The notes: generated by a model not told the origin, from the sequence alone. DNA of 64,000 nt from Pectobacterium brasiliense (GCF_013449685.1 NZ_JACDSF010000050.1:20632-84631), one strand, 5' to 3'; positions 19,258 through 27,858 are shown, counted from the first letter of the stretch. Translations and numbers: made by a program.

Positions 19258-20481
19258 ATGGCTGACGTTGTAGCTCGACAGAAAGCAGATGCAAGACTAC
19301 CTGTGACCGTACTATCCGGCTTTCTCGGCGCGGGAAAGACCACGTTACTTAACCATATTCTGAATAATCGTGCTGGCCGCCGCGTCGCGGTGATCGTTAA
19401 CGATATGTCAGAAGTGAATATTGATGCTGCGCTGGTGAGGGCGGGCGGCGCTGAGCTTTCACGGACGGACGAAAAGCTGGTTGAAATGAGTAACGGCTGT
19501 ATCTGTTGCACGCTGCGTGAAGATCTCCTGATCGAGGTTAATCGGCTGGCGAAAGAAGGGCGTTTTGATCAGTTGGTCATTGAATCAACCGGTATTGCGG
19601 AACCGCTTCCGGTCGCGGAGACATTCACGTTTGCGGGTGACGATGGGGAAAGCCTCTCTGAAGTGGCTCGGCTGGATACGATGGTGACCGTTGTCGACGG
19701 ATATAACTTCTTAAAAGATTACACGTCGGTGGACAGCATCCATTCACGCGGAGAATCGTTAGGAGAGGGTGACGAGCGCAGCGTTGTGGATTTGCTGATC
19801 GACCAGATCGAGTTCTGCAATGTCATTATCCTCAACAAAACCGACCTGATTGATACGGCGCAACAGCAGAAGCTGGTCGCGATTATTCGTTCACTGAATC
19901 CGGGAGCAAAAATACTTCATGCACAATTTGGCGCTGTGCCGCTGAACGAGGTGCTCGACACGGGACTGTTTGATTTCGACAAAGCGGCGCAGGCTCCCGG
20001 ATGGTTGAAAGAGCTACGCGGCGAGCATACGCCTGAAACTGAGGAATATGGCATCACCAGTTTTGTTTTCCGCGCGCGTCGGCCGTTTCATCCTGCCCGT
20101 TTCGCGCAGGTCATGGAAAATTCGCTCACCGGGGTTGTCAGATCTAAAGGCTATTTTTGGTTAGCAAGTCGCCCGGAATATGCCGGATCGTGGTCTCAGG
20201 CAGGTGGCGTAGCGCGTCAAGGACTGGCTGGTTCATGGTGGGTCAGTGCGCCGAAAGAAAGATGGCCAACAGATAACGAATCGCTGGATTACATTCGTTC
20301 CATTTGGGTGGATGGCGTGGGCGATGCGCGGCAGGAACTGGTGTTTATCGGTATCGATATGGATGAACAGGCGCTGCGAGCCCGCCTGGATGCTGCACTG
20401 CTGACGGACAAAGAAATGACCGAAGGTCTGGCGATGTGGGTATCTTATCCTGATCCAATAGATCCCTGGTTTGCGTCATAA
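19258..20481 (+). CDS. CobW/COG0523 GTPase, Zur-regulated zinc metallochaperone type
   Basis: This 407-residue G3E-family GTPase has Walker [10 protein letters not shown] near residue 22, the metal-binding CxCC motif in [11 protein letters not shown], a Walker B/switch region in IESTGIAEP and the guanine-specificity motif NKTDL. The N-terminal [10 protein letters not shown] is typical of the YciC/ZigA subgroup linked to zinc starvation. The C-terminal CobW_C domain has [12 protein letters not shown] and [10 protein letters not shown]. Such proteins are thought to allocate scarce zinc to client enzymes. It shares the Zur box with divergent zinT. The start at 19258 has a weak ribosome site (AGAGAGTG). 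Confidence 0.9.
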   Translation: MADVVARQKADARLPVTVLSGFLGAGKTTLLNHILNNRAGRRVAVIVNDMSEVNIDAALVRAGGAELSRTDEKLVEMSNGCICCTLREDLLIEVNRLAKEGRFDQLVIESTGIAEPLPVAETFTFAGDDGESLSEVARLDTMVTVVDGYNFLKDYTSVDSIHSRGESLGEGDERSVVDLLIDQIEFCNVIILNKTDLIDTAQQQKLVAIIRSLNPGAKILHAQFGAVPLNEVLDTGLFDFDKAAQAPGWLKELRGEHTPETEEYGITSFVFRARRPFHPARFAQVMENSLTGVVRSKGYFWLASRPEYAGSWSQAGGVARQGLAGSWWVSAPKERWPTDNESLDYIRSIWVDGVGDARQELVFIGIDMDEQALRARLDAALLTDKEMTEGLAMWVSYPDPIDPWFAS

Positions 20482-20514
20482 ACGTATGGGGAATTTGGAA
20501 AAGGCCTGATTTTT

Positions 20515-20584
20515 CAGGTGGTGGAAAGATTTAAAATCCCTCGGCGTTCGTGCTGTGTGAATTCAAATCTCACTCCGGCTATCA
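20515..20584 (+). pseudogene. Decayed tRNA-Leu(UAA)
   Basis: GATTTAAAATCCCTCGGCG (anticodon arm and start of the variable arm), then TTCGTGCTGTG, a T-arm-like TGAATTCAAATCTCA and CTCCGGCT-A-TCA follow E. coli tRNA-Leu(UAA) in order. The 5' part keeps only GGTGGTGGAA and then jumps into the anticodon stem, so about 16-18 bases of the D-arm region are missing. The T-loop region has substitutions, the terminal CCA is TCA and the acceptor stem no longer pairs. It cannot be a working tRNA. It could be a duplicated tRNA gene or the 3' tRNA copy left at an integration site. Confidence 0.75.
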
Positions 20585-20626
20585 TGGGAAAGACAAGAAT
20601 AATTAAAGTAATAAGCAGTATCGTGA

Positions 20627-20649
20627 AACCACCTCCGGGTGGTTTTTTT
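20627..20649 (+). terminator. Strong rho-independent terminator
   Basis: AACCACC pairs with GGTGGTT (loop TCCG), followed by a run of seven T. It lies 43 bases after the tRNA relic and 145 bases after the CobW gene, and would end transcripts from either. Confidence 0.85.
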
Positions 20650-20834
20650 GTGCCTGTAATTCACGCCCTGTGCATATCCTGTGATCACGGGGCGCAATGA
20701 AGTGCAATCTCCAGCCTGGCAATGTCGAATCGAACGTGTCACCTCTAACATAGAGAACTTGGCCGTTTCGCCCGATTTCCGGTACTTCTCCGGGAAGGCA
20801 AGTTCAGAATGCCTACTGAGTAATCTGTAATACA

Positions 20835-21575
20835 CTAGTCGCCATCAGTGCAAAGTTGCTTAATTCGTGCAATCACCTCATATCTGTACTTCTGGTGTCC
20901 ACGCATAGCCCTTGGATGGGCTATTCTGAAACAGATTGCATTACCTACTTTAAACTCCCATAGCTTCCCCGGAATGACGGAAGAAGTCTCATAGCCGCCT
21001 AGCTCAGTAAGCACCTGCTTGATGATGTAGTCTGTTCTCCGGGCTCCGGATGCAAAGATAATGAAATCGGGCTCAAGGTGTTTAATTTGTGCATCCAACA
21101 ATTTCACTGAGGCAGATATCACTTCCTGAACTTCACTTTCAGGGCGAATGAGTGGTGTCAGGCGATCATAATCCCACGCCAGTAGATTGGCATATACGAT
21201 AGCCTGAGGAGGGATATTCAACTCATGAGCCAACCGGAAATAATATTGTGTGAATCGGCTACGTGATTTGAGGTTTAGTGTTCCATCTTTTTTAGTTGGT
21301 AGATGCTGCTTGTAACGTTCGAAAGCCTCTTCAACCACCTGCTCTATGCTGATATCAGGTATAAGGCCCAGCACCCGAGACATCCTATTCTTCCCATTCA
21401 GCGTATTCCAGCCAGATGTTTCACGGCCAACCAGCATGATTTTTACCGGGGAATGCCAGTATTCATCAAACGGGACAGGTAAGAAGACACCTGAGTATTT
21501 ATCCTCTTCTAGGTTAAATGACTGGGCGTTAAGTCCCTGTAGTATTTGCTTATACGCGTTTATTAGTGCTTCCAT
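20835..21575 (-). CDS. Hypothetical accessory protein, uracil-DNA-glycosylase-like impression
   Basis: This 246-residue soluble protein has no signal peptide. Blocks that look structured are VKIMLVGRETSGWNTLNGKN (a GRE-type loop early), VYANLLAWDYDRL in the middle, LEPDFIIFASGARRTDYI and the late FRIAHPRAMRGHQKYRYEV. The order GxE-type loop, N-L-L, F-x-x-G, HP is reminiscent of the uracil-DNA glycosylase fold (early active-site loop, late H-P), but I cannot confirm it. ATG at 21575 is preferred (GGAG 11 bases upstream); a GTG at 21587 is possible. It lies alone between the tRNA relic and the RNA-repair operon. Confidence 0.65.
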   Translation of the reverse strand: MEALINAYKQILQGLNAQSFNLEEDKYSGVFLPVPFDEYWHSPVKIMLVGRETSGWNTLNGKNRMSRVLGLIPDISIEQVVEEAFERYKQHLPTKKDGTLNLKSRSRFTQYYFRLAHELNIPPQAIVYANLLAWDYDRLTPLIRPESEVQEVISASVKLLDAQIKHLEPDFIIFASGARRTDYIIKQVLTELGGYETSSVIPGKLWEFKVGNAICFRIAHPRAMRGHQKYRYEVIARIKQLCTDGD

Positions 21576-21699
21576 GCTTTGTTCCACTCCGAAATGAAAA
21601 ATACTTCAAATATATATTATTCACATGAGATCAGTCGGGTATATGAAGATAACTATGCAGAAAATACTTCCGGTTTACCAACGCCACTGTCCCTACGTA

Positions 21700-21738
21700 C
21701 AATTTATCGTCCCCGTGCGTTTCGAGGACGATAAATTG
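21700..21738. repeat. Long perfect inverted repeat (hairpin)
   Basis: CAATTTATCGTCC pairs perfectly over 13 bp with GGACGATAAATTG across a 13-base loop. No T-run follows on either strand, so it is not a standard terminator. It lies in the gap between the gene at 20835-21575 and the 3' end of the RNA-repair operon. Confidence 0.7.
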
Positions 21739-21818
21739 ATCTATGAAAAACAGTATCTTAGTGCAGAAAGACGCGGTGTTACCGCATACGATGCTTCGTT
21801 TACCGCGCTGTGGCTGCA

Positions 21819-22955
21819 TTAAGGTTCATAGCGAACAACATGTGCTTCCGTCGGTGCGGGAAGCTCCCATTTTGTCAGCATACCTTGCAGCGTTTTATTG
21901 CTCAGTGTGGTGTCCCGTTTCCCGTTGCGGCGCAGTAATTCCTGACGCGGGCGCTCCAGATAGACAATCTCCACTTCTGCGCCGTAGGCGTAGCACAGAT
22001 CCAACGTGCGGGTGCGCATTTGCTGGCTCAGGTGTGTGGCGTTCCACACGAACGGTTCATGCGTTCGCAGCAGTGAACGCGCTTTGTCGGTCGCCCAATG
22101 CACCGCTTTCCCTTCATTTTCGCCATGTTTCAGTCCCAGCTCTGTTCGCGCATCGTCGAAAGAAACTGCGGGTAAATCGTGCCGATGCGTCCGCACCCAG
22201 GTGTCTTTTCCCGATGCGGGCAAACCGCACATCACGGTGACTTTCGAACCCGGCTCCTGAAACAGTGGATAATCTGGATGCACATCGGCTCCGCGAAAAT
22301 AGCTCAAGCGCGTGTGAGCATCGACAAACGATCTCGGTTGGCCGTAACAGCCTTCTTCCCGCGCCAGCTCGCGGAACAGCTCAATACTGTCGAGCACGCG
22401 CGCTTGATCCTGACAGATGCGCCCGCGCATATCGGCTTCCGCCAGCGTTGCCAGCAGCGGAATACTCAATTGCCAAGAGAGTTCGCGAATCGTAAAGATC
22501 GGCGACATCCGACGGCGTTCATCCTCAAGGCAGTAAAATGGCACCTGATGCACCGAAATTAAGCGACAAATCGCTTCCCGAATCGCAAACGGAACGCCTG
22601 CATCCCACAGCAGCACCCGGGCGTCGATAGCACCTTTGCGCGAGTGTCCCGGCTGACCAATCTGACCCGTTACTGGGTCAATCACTGTCGTGCGATATTT
22701 TGCAACGTCATGCAGCAACGCGGCAAAAAACAAAATTTCCTGCTGCTCGCGCGTGGCTGTCTGGTAATCGTGAAGCTGCAAGAGCGACTCGACCACCATG
22801 ATGGTGTGTGTCCAGACATCACCTTCACCGTGATAGCGCGGTTCCTGCGGCGTCTCTTTAGCGCGTTGAAGTACTGGAAACGCGTCCAGACAATCAGCAA
22901 AATCTGGCTGTGCGCCAGAGGTGGGGACCAATCCCCTGATGATATTCCAATCCAT
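21819..22955 (-). CDS. HD-domain phosphohydrolase fused to polynucleotide-kinase-like ATPase
   Basis: This 378-residue two-domain protein has an N-terminal HD domain with His50 (VWTHT) and His82-Asp83 (ALLHDVAKY), and a C-terminal P-loop domain with GLPASGKDT (residues 244-252), followed by SFDDAR and WNATHLSQQMRTR as in T4-Pnkp-type kinases. Such fusions are predicted to heal RNA ends: the kinase phosphorylates a 5'-OH and the HD domain may remove a 2',3'-cyclic or 3' phosphate. The start at 22955 has AAGGAG 10 bases upstream; the ATG at 22964 sits too close to that site. It follows the ligase gene by 14 bases. Confidence 0.88.
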   Translation of the reverse strand: MDWNIIRGLVPTSGAQPDFADCLDAFPVLQRAKETPQEPRYHGEGDVWTHTIMVVESLLQLHDYQTATREQQEILFFAALLHDVAKYRTTVIDPVTGQIGQPGHSRKGAIDARVLLWDAGVPFAIREAICRLISVHQVPFYCLEDERRRMSPIFTIRELSWQLSIPLLATLAEADMRGRICQDQARVLDSIELFRELAREEGCYGQPRSFVDAHTRLSYFRGADVHPDYPLFQEPGSKVTVMCGLPASGKDTWVRTHRHDLPAVSFDDARTELGLKHGENEGKAVHWATDKARSLLRTHEPFVWNATHLSQQMRTRTLDLCYAYGAEVEIVYLERPRQELLRRNGKRDTTLSNKTLQGMLTKWELPAPTEAHVVRYEP

Positions 22956-22969
22956 GATAATCATACTCC

Positions 22970-23854
22970 TTACTTATCGGGCATCGCGGCGACGAGCGCG
23001 TCTAAAGAACGCAGCGTATTCAGCCCCAGCATTTCCCAAGATACGGTTGGACAGGGCGCGTACAGATCAACGCCGTCAGCCAGTTGGTTCGGCAAAATCG
23101 GGCGCCGGGAATGATGCGAGCCGCTGTCCAAAATGGTCTGGATGAAGTCATGGCGTACCAGCTTGTAACGTGCCAGTACCTGTTCATCATCTTCAACTTT
23201 TAAATAAAGGCCTTCCGAACGGTCCGATTTATCGGTTTGCTGCCAGCACAGCGCGAGCGGCAAACCTTCACGCTGCACGGTGGATTCAAACGCGGTCTTC
23301 CAGTTCTGGCTTTTCGCCAGCGAACGGAACACCAGCTTCCACAGCAATGCCGGATTTGTTGGCATCTCCCCGGCGTAAAGCACCGGAACGGACAACACGG
23401 GCGAACCGGCCAGCATCGCGTGCCGGCGCGCTGTCGATAAAAAAATGCCCTCACGACGATCGTAAATATCAAATTCGTGAAAGTAGTGCGGCAACCGGTC
23501 GTAAAACACGGAATGCTTGCTGTACGCCCATTCGCCGTACATCACGAAACGGTCTTCCAGCAGCTCAAGAAAACGCATTTCGTGCGCAGTAGCCCAGAAC
23601 TTGAACGAGTTGAACTGCCGTTCCCGTGAGCCACCAGCCAGATAGTGGCCGCGCGACTGGAGCAGGAGTTCCGCCGTTTCATTGAAAGACACGCCGCTGT
23701 TCGCGCCGTCGATCTTTTCTTCGATCACGACGTAACGGCCTGCCAGCGCTTTCAGTGCAATTTGGTCCGACGCATCATCGCCAGACTGTAAACGCGAACC
23801 TTCCAGATGCGGGGTACGTGGATACTTTAATAATGGTATTGAATGTAAATACAT
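22970..23854 (-). CDS. RNA ligase, Rnl2-like
   Basis: This 294-residue nucleotidyltransferase has motif I KIDG (Lys47, the adenylation site) in YVVIEEKIDGANSG, a motif III-like FVMYGEWAY, a motif IV-like SEGLYLKVE and a motif V-like ARYKLVR. This is the order of the covalent nucleotidyltransferase ligases. It would seal 3'-OH/5'-phosphate RNA ends using ATP. It is the first gene of a two-gene operon with the HD-kinase. The start at 23854 (MYLHSIPLLKYPRTPHLEGS) fits relatives I recall; an in-frame ATG at 23893 adds 13 residues with a poor ribosome site. Confidence 0.88.
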   Translation of the reverse strand: MYLHSIPLLKYPRTPHLEGSRLQSGDDASDQIALKALAGRYVVIEEKIDGANSGVSFNETAELLLQSRGHYLAGGSRERQFNSFKFWATAHEMRFLELLEDRFVMYGEWAYSKHSVFYDRLPHYFHEFDIYDRREGIFLSTARRHAMLAGSPVLSVPVLYAGEMPTNPALLWKLVFRSLAKSQNWKTAFESTVQREGLPLALCWQQTDKSDRSEGLYLKVEDDEQVLARYKLVRHDFIQTILDSGSHHSRRPILPNQLADGVDLYAPCPTVSWEMLGLNTLRSLDALVAAMPDK

Positions 23855-24353
23855 GTTTTTCGCCTGCTGCGTTATTGGCACAGCCAGGCCCATCTACGGT
23901 AAAAAAGAGGGCCGACGAACGTGTTCTGGCGCGAGTCAATAGCTGGCCGCTGGCATTCCAGAGGTCAGAGTCGCGGGGGAGGAAGCGGGAGGTTCATTTT
24001 CTGCTCCGCACAATAGCGGGGAAAACAGGAAACTCGTACCGCAGCCAACGCTGGCGCAGACTGCGCCGAATCGAGGCTGCTTAATGCAGTCGTCGGCGGT
24101 TAGTGGGGGGCTGACGTACAGGGCACTTTAGGGCTCCAAATGACACATTGGGGGTGAGTAAACGGCGCGATTCTAGCGAAGGAATTCTCCGACAACAAGT
24201 TTTTGTATAAAAAATGCTATTCTTTCCTGTAGTTGTAGAATGCGCTGTCACGTGTAAACGTGGTAAAAAGGCCAGAGGTTATCGACGTTAGCGTGATAAG
24301 AATGGCGCGTGGTGGGATAGGGGAGTGCATACAATGAATAGCAGGGGAATATG
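23855..24353 (-). other. Hairpin-rich upstream region of the RNA-repair operon
   Basis: This stretch of about 500 bases has no gene. Within 24006-24098 several short stems follow one another: CCGC/GCGG (24006-24019), GCCA/TGGC (24044-24055), GCGCA/TGCGC (24054-24066), and an outer CGCCGA/TCGGCG (24064-24069 with 24093-24098) enclosing CTGC/GCAG (24077-24089). Some overlap, so alternative folds are possible. It may be a leader of the minus-strand RNA-repair transcript or a separate small RNA. The rest also serves as promoter region for the plus-strand gene at 24354. Confidence 0.4.
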
Positions 24354-24947
24354 ATGAAAATCAGTGTGATAAAGAAAGGGATTGCGGTTCTGTTACTGGT
24401 GCTGCCGCTGTACGGTGTCGCAGAGACAAAGGATCCAGATTTGTTCGCTGGCTATACCACGCAGGATCTCACCGCGGCATTACCTGCGCGACTGTTGAAC
24501 ATGGTTCAGCGAGAGAAAGTGGTCGATGCGGCAAACCACATGGTGCAGACCGAGTATGTTGACCCTACGACAGGCAATAAGGCGCTGGTTTCATTGTTTA
24601 TGCTGCCGCCTGATAAAGATGGCAATGTTCCGATTGCCTCCAAGCCCAGCGATCTGGATGCAGTGATTGCGAGTACCGAAAAAGAGATGCTGCGCCAGCG
24701 TATTAAGCCCGACCAGCGTGCGGGAAACATTGACGGTGCGACGCCTTTTCGCTGCTTACAAACGATTCTGAATAACAAGGTTCTGCATTCGCTGTGTTCG
24801 ACGCTGGTTAAAGGGCGCGTGCTGGAAGTACAGGCGATCAACACGGTCGATAATATTCAGGATGAAGTCGGGCTGAATAAGGTCATCGGGCAACAAAATG
24901 AATTTGTTATCGGGATGGGAAAAACGCTGCTGGCGCTTAAAAAGTAA
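24354..24947 (+). CDS. Hypothetical periplasmic protein
   Basis: This 197-residue protein has a Sec signal peptide (MKISVIKKGIAVLLLVLPLYGVAE, cleavage likely after VAE or VA). The mature part is soluble and alpha/beta-looking, with two cysteines (RCLQTIL, HSLCSTL) about 17 residues apart that could pair. No family is recognised. The second of two adjacent ATGs is chosen because AGGGGA is 5 bases before it. It is a single gene with its own terminator at 25016. Confidence 0.75.
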   Translation: MKISVIKKGIAVLLLVLPLYGVAETKDPDLFAGYTTQDLTAALPARLLNMVQREKVVDAANHMVQTEYVDPTTGNKALVSLFMLPPDKDGNVPIASKPSDLDAVIASTEKEMLRQRIKPDQRAGNIDGATPFRCLQTILNNKVLHSLCSTLVKGRVLEVQAINTVDNIQDEVGLNKVIGQQNEFVIGMGKTLLALKK

Positions 24948-25015
24948 TCAGCACTGACGTAGCAGGCAAACGTCAGCGGTGACAGACCGCCACGGTTTCT
25001 CATCAACATTCCTGA

Positions 25016-25042
25016 GCGAAGGCGAGCACCTTCGCTTTTTTT
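25016..25042 (+). terminator. Rho-independent terminator
   Basis: GCGAAGG pairs with CCTTCGC (loop CGAGCA), followed by seven T. It ends the gene at 24354-24947. Confidence 0.88.
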
Positions 25043-25090
25043 GCACCAAAACGCCCCTAGTTCTCCCTTGCTTCAGCACTGGAACACACT

Positions 25091-25495
25091 CTATGAACTT
25101 ATCTTGGTAGTGCAGTAGCGCGCAATCTTCCATGATTCAGCTGCGTGCTTATGTAGCAGAAACAACTCCTGATAAGCCGCTGGAGTGACGATGCCCGTCG
25201 CTTTGTCTGTTTCTGTTCCCTCGGTAGCACTTCGAACGAATGCCCAGTCTGGGCTGATTTGCTCCACTTCCTTTATTTCATATTTCATACTGAAGCCGAT
25301 TGTTTCAAATACGCTATTATAGGCAAGCTCAAGCTCATCCTTGCCTATTGATGCTGGTCTGCCCGGTCCCATAAGCACGCCATCATTAGTATATGTTTCG
25401 ATTACAGCAGGGATGTCGGCACGATTGAAAGCTGTCAGATAAGCGACGGCTACTGCTTCAATTTTCACCAGTTCTTCATTCAATGTCTTACTCAT
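25091..25495 (-). CDS. SnoaL/DUF4440-like (NTF2-fold) protein
   Basis: This 134-residue protein has the NTF2-like cone-fold pattern: an N-terminal helix with AYLTAFNRADIPAVIETYTNDGVLMGPG, a middle helix with GKDELELAYNSVF and strands ending ESWKIARYCTTK. Members are diverse small enzymes or binding proteins; no catalytic role can be read here. It is divergent from the LysR gene at 25759, which may regulate it. Confidence 0.8.
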   Translation of the reverse strand: MSKTLNEELVKIEAVAVAYLTAFNRADIPAVIETYTNDGVLMGPGRPASIGKDELELAYNSVFETIGFSMKYEIKEVEQISPDWAFVRSATEGTETDKATGIVTPAAYQELFLLHKHAAESWKIARYCTTKISS

Positions 25496-25758
25496 TATTA
25501 TTCCTCACTAAGCGTGTTGCGTGGTTTCGGTATCCAGATAAGACAGACCGGGCAACCATATTCCCGGAATCCTGATTCTGGCAGCCATTAGTGTTGGCGA
25601 CCTAAAACTTGCTGGACACGATACTTGATAAGTTTTTGACCCGGCAGGGCCAGAAAACAATGCATTTGCTTAACATAATGCGTATTGATTAAGTAGACTA
25701 GATGTATAAAAATAATTAGCCTTATCATTTAAATGATAAATGGTGTAAGGAGAAAGCT

Positions 25759-26652
25759 TTGCGTCGCGACGAAATTGCAGATCTGACAGCGTTCGTAGTT
25801 GTTGCTGAAGAACGCAGTTTTACCAAAGCTGCTCTCCGCCTGGGAATGGCGCAATCAGCCCTGAGCCAGATAATTCGCCGTGTTGAGGAACGCCTGGGTT
25901 TACGATTACTCGCGCGCACGACACGGAGTGTCTCGCCAACAGAGGCTGGGAAACGCCTGCTTGAGAAGCTAGGTCCGATGTTTCATGAGCTTGACCTTGT
26001 GATTAGCTCTCTCGATGAGCTGCGCGACCGGCCTTCTGGAACTATTCGGCTCACGACGGTGGAACATGCGGCAAAGACCATACTCATGCCCGCCATTGAG
26101 AGATTACTACCAGAAAACCCCGATATTCATATTGAAATCAACGTTGATCATGCGCTGGTAGACGTTGTAGCCAATCAGTTTGATGCTGGCATTCGCCTTG
26201 GGGGAGAGATCGACAGGGACATGATTGCTATGCGAATTGGTCCAGATATCCCGATGGCAATCGTTGCCAGTCCGGCCTATCTGACAAGATTTCCGGCACC
26301 CAAAGTACCCACTGAGCTAATCGATCATAACGTCGTCAACTTCCGGCTGCCAACATCTGGCACAGTAATAGGATGGCGCCTTATGAGTGACGGACGTGAA
26401 ATAGAAGTTAGAGGTAAAGGACAACTGGTCGTGAATACTATTGAGCTACTGGTCAATGCAGTACTTGATGGTCATGGTCTGGGATATATCCATCTTGATC
26501 AGGTGCAGGGATTTATTGACAACGGAGAACTTATCCAGGTACTCGATGAATTCACACCGGACATACCGGGTTATCATCTTTACTATCCTAACCGCAGGCA
26601 CCACTCTTCTGCGTTCTCTTTACTCGTAGAAACCCTCCGATATTGCCACTAA
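25759..26652 (+). CDS. LysR-family transcriptional regulator
   Basis: This 297-residue regulator has an N-terminal helix-turn-helix (FVVVAEERSFTKAALRLGMAQSALSQIIRRVEERLGLRLLART spread over residues 10-52) and a LysR substrate-binding domain after it (DELRDRPSGTIRLTT, FDAGIRLGGEID). It resembles the group that controls divergent oxidoreductase-type genes. It uses a TTG start at 25759 with AAGGAG 6 bases upstream. It lies divergent from the NTF2-like gene across a 263-base gap, the usual arrangement for a LysR regulator and its target. Confidence 0.9.
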   Translation: MRRDEIADLTAFVVVAEERSFTKAALRLGMAQSALSQIIRRVEERLGLRLLARTTRSVSPTEAGKRLLEKLGPMFHELDLVISSLDELRDRPSGTIRLTTVEHAAKTILMPAIERLLPENPDIHIEINVDHALVDVVANQFDAGIRLGGEIDRDMIAMRIGPDIPMAIVASPAYLTRFPAPKVPTELIDHNVVNFRLPTSGTVIGWRLMSDGREIEVRGKGQLVVNTIELLVNAVLDGHGLGYIHLDQVQGFIDNGELIQVLDEFTPDIPGYHLYYPNRRHHSSAFSLLVETLRYCH

Positions 26653-26749
26653 TCTGTTATATATTCTGCGATGGAAAATAATTTCCGAATTCCAAGCGGC
26701 CCCTTCATTACGAAATATATTCATTACGAAACGACACTGGATAAACGCT

Positions 26750-27832
26750 ATGCTTTTGTTACTCGTTTTGGCTGTGATAGCAGTCGCCGTTTACGGCTGG
26801 TTAAAACAGCCGCAGTATGTATCACCAGAGGTCAAGCCCCAGCCGGAAAACCCACTCTTTCTCGATGGCGCATTTCATAACCCAGTGGCTCGACCGACGG
26901 TCGATAGCCAGAACCGATTCACGCTGCTGTATCGCTTTCTTTTTGAGAAAGACGCTGGCGCGTTACCAGATACCCTATTGCCGACGGAAAAAACCGATCT
27001 GCACCAGTTGAGTAAAACGGATAACGTCATCATCTGGATGGGCCATTCCAGCTATTTCATTCAACTGGAAGGGAAAACGTTCCTTCTGGATCCGGTATTT
27101 AGCGACAACGCTTCGCCGGTGCCACGCACCAACGTCGCCTTCAAGGGCAGCAATGTGTATGCACCGGATGATGTTCCCACCATCGACTATCTGCTGATCA
27201 CCCACGATCACTGGGATCATCTGGATTATCCTACGCTGAATGCGTTACGCGGGAAAATCCGCCGCATCGTCACGCCAACGGGCGTGGGTTCCTATTTTGT
27301 AAAATGGGGTTTCCCGCAGAAAGACATTACGGAAGGCGGCTGGTTCAGTTGTCTGAAAGAGAATGGTATCGACATCCATGTGCTTCCGACACAGCATTTT
27401 TCTGGCCGGCTCCTTAAGCATAATCAAACGCTGTGGGGTTCATTTGCGCTGATCACGGAACAACATCGTCTGTATCTCGGCGGGGACAGCGGCTATGGTG
27501 CGCATTACAAAGCGATCGCTGAGCGTCTAGGCGGATTCGATATCGCGATACTGGAATGCGGGCAATACGATCGGGACTGGCCCCACGTTCACATGACGCC
27601 GGAAGAAAGTGCGCAGGCGGCCAGTGATTTGCAGGCAAAAGCGGTACTACCGAGCCATAACAGCAAATTTAAGCTGGCGCACCACCGCTGGAACGATCCG
27701 CTGGAACGCATTTCGCAGGCTAGCCAAGATCAGGCCTGGCGGCTGATGACGCCCCGTATTGGTGAACGCGTTCAGGTCGATAACCCGCAGCAGACGTTTA
27801 GTCAGTGGTGGAATTTCAGTTCTATGAAGTGA
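26750..27832 (+). CDS. MBL-fold metallo-hydrolase, UlaG/NAPE-PLD-like, membrane-anchored
   Basis: This 360-residue protein has an N-terminal membrane segment (LLLLVLAVIAVAVYGWL). The metal-binding motif THDHWDHLDYPT lies near residue 152 and is followed by LPTQHFSGR, GDSGYG and a late LPSHNSKF, the order seen in the NAPE-hydrolysing phospholipase D/UlaG branch of metallo-beta-lactamases. WMGHSSYFIQLEGKTFLLDPVF precedes it, typical of that branch. It probably hydrolyses a phosphodiester or ester in or at the membrane; the substrate is unknown. It stands alone. Confidence 0.85.
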   Translation: MLLLLVLAVIAVAVYGWLKQPQYVSPEVKPQPENPLFLDGAFHNPVARPTVDSQNRFTLLYRFLFEKDAGALPDTLLPTEKTDLHQLSKTDNVIIWMGHSSYFIQLEGKTFLLDPVFSDNASPVPRTNVAFKGSNVYAPDDVPTIDYLLITHDHWDHLDYPTLNALRGKIRRIVTPTGVGSYFVKWGFPQKDITEGGWFSCLKENGIDIHVLPTQHFSGRLLKHNQTLWGSFALITEQHRLYLGGDSGYGAHYKAIAERLGGFDIAILECGQYDRDWPHVHMTPEESAQAASDLQAKAVLPSHNSKFKLAHHRWNDPLERISQASQDQAWRLMTPRIGERVQVDNPQQTFSQWWNFSSMK

Positions 27833-27858
27833 TGCTGCATATCTCAACGAATCTATGC

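Noticed and set aside
21625..21822. Small frames on both strands over the 13-bp hairpin
   Set aside because: Both arise from the same inverted repeat and have no start signal or homology that I can see.
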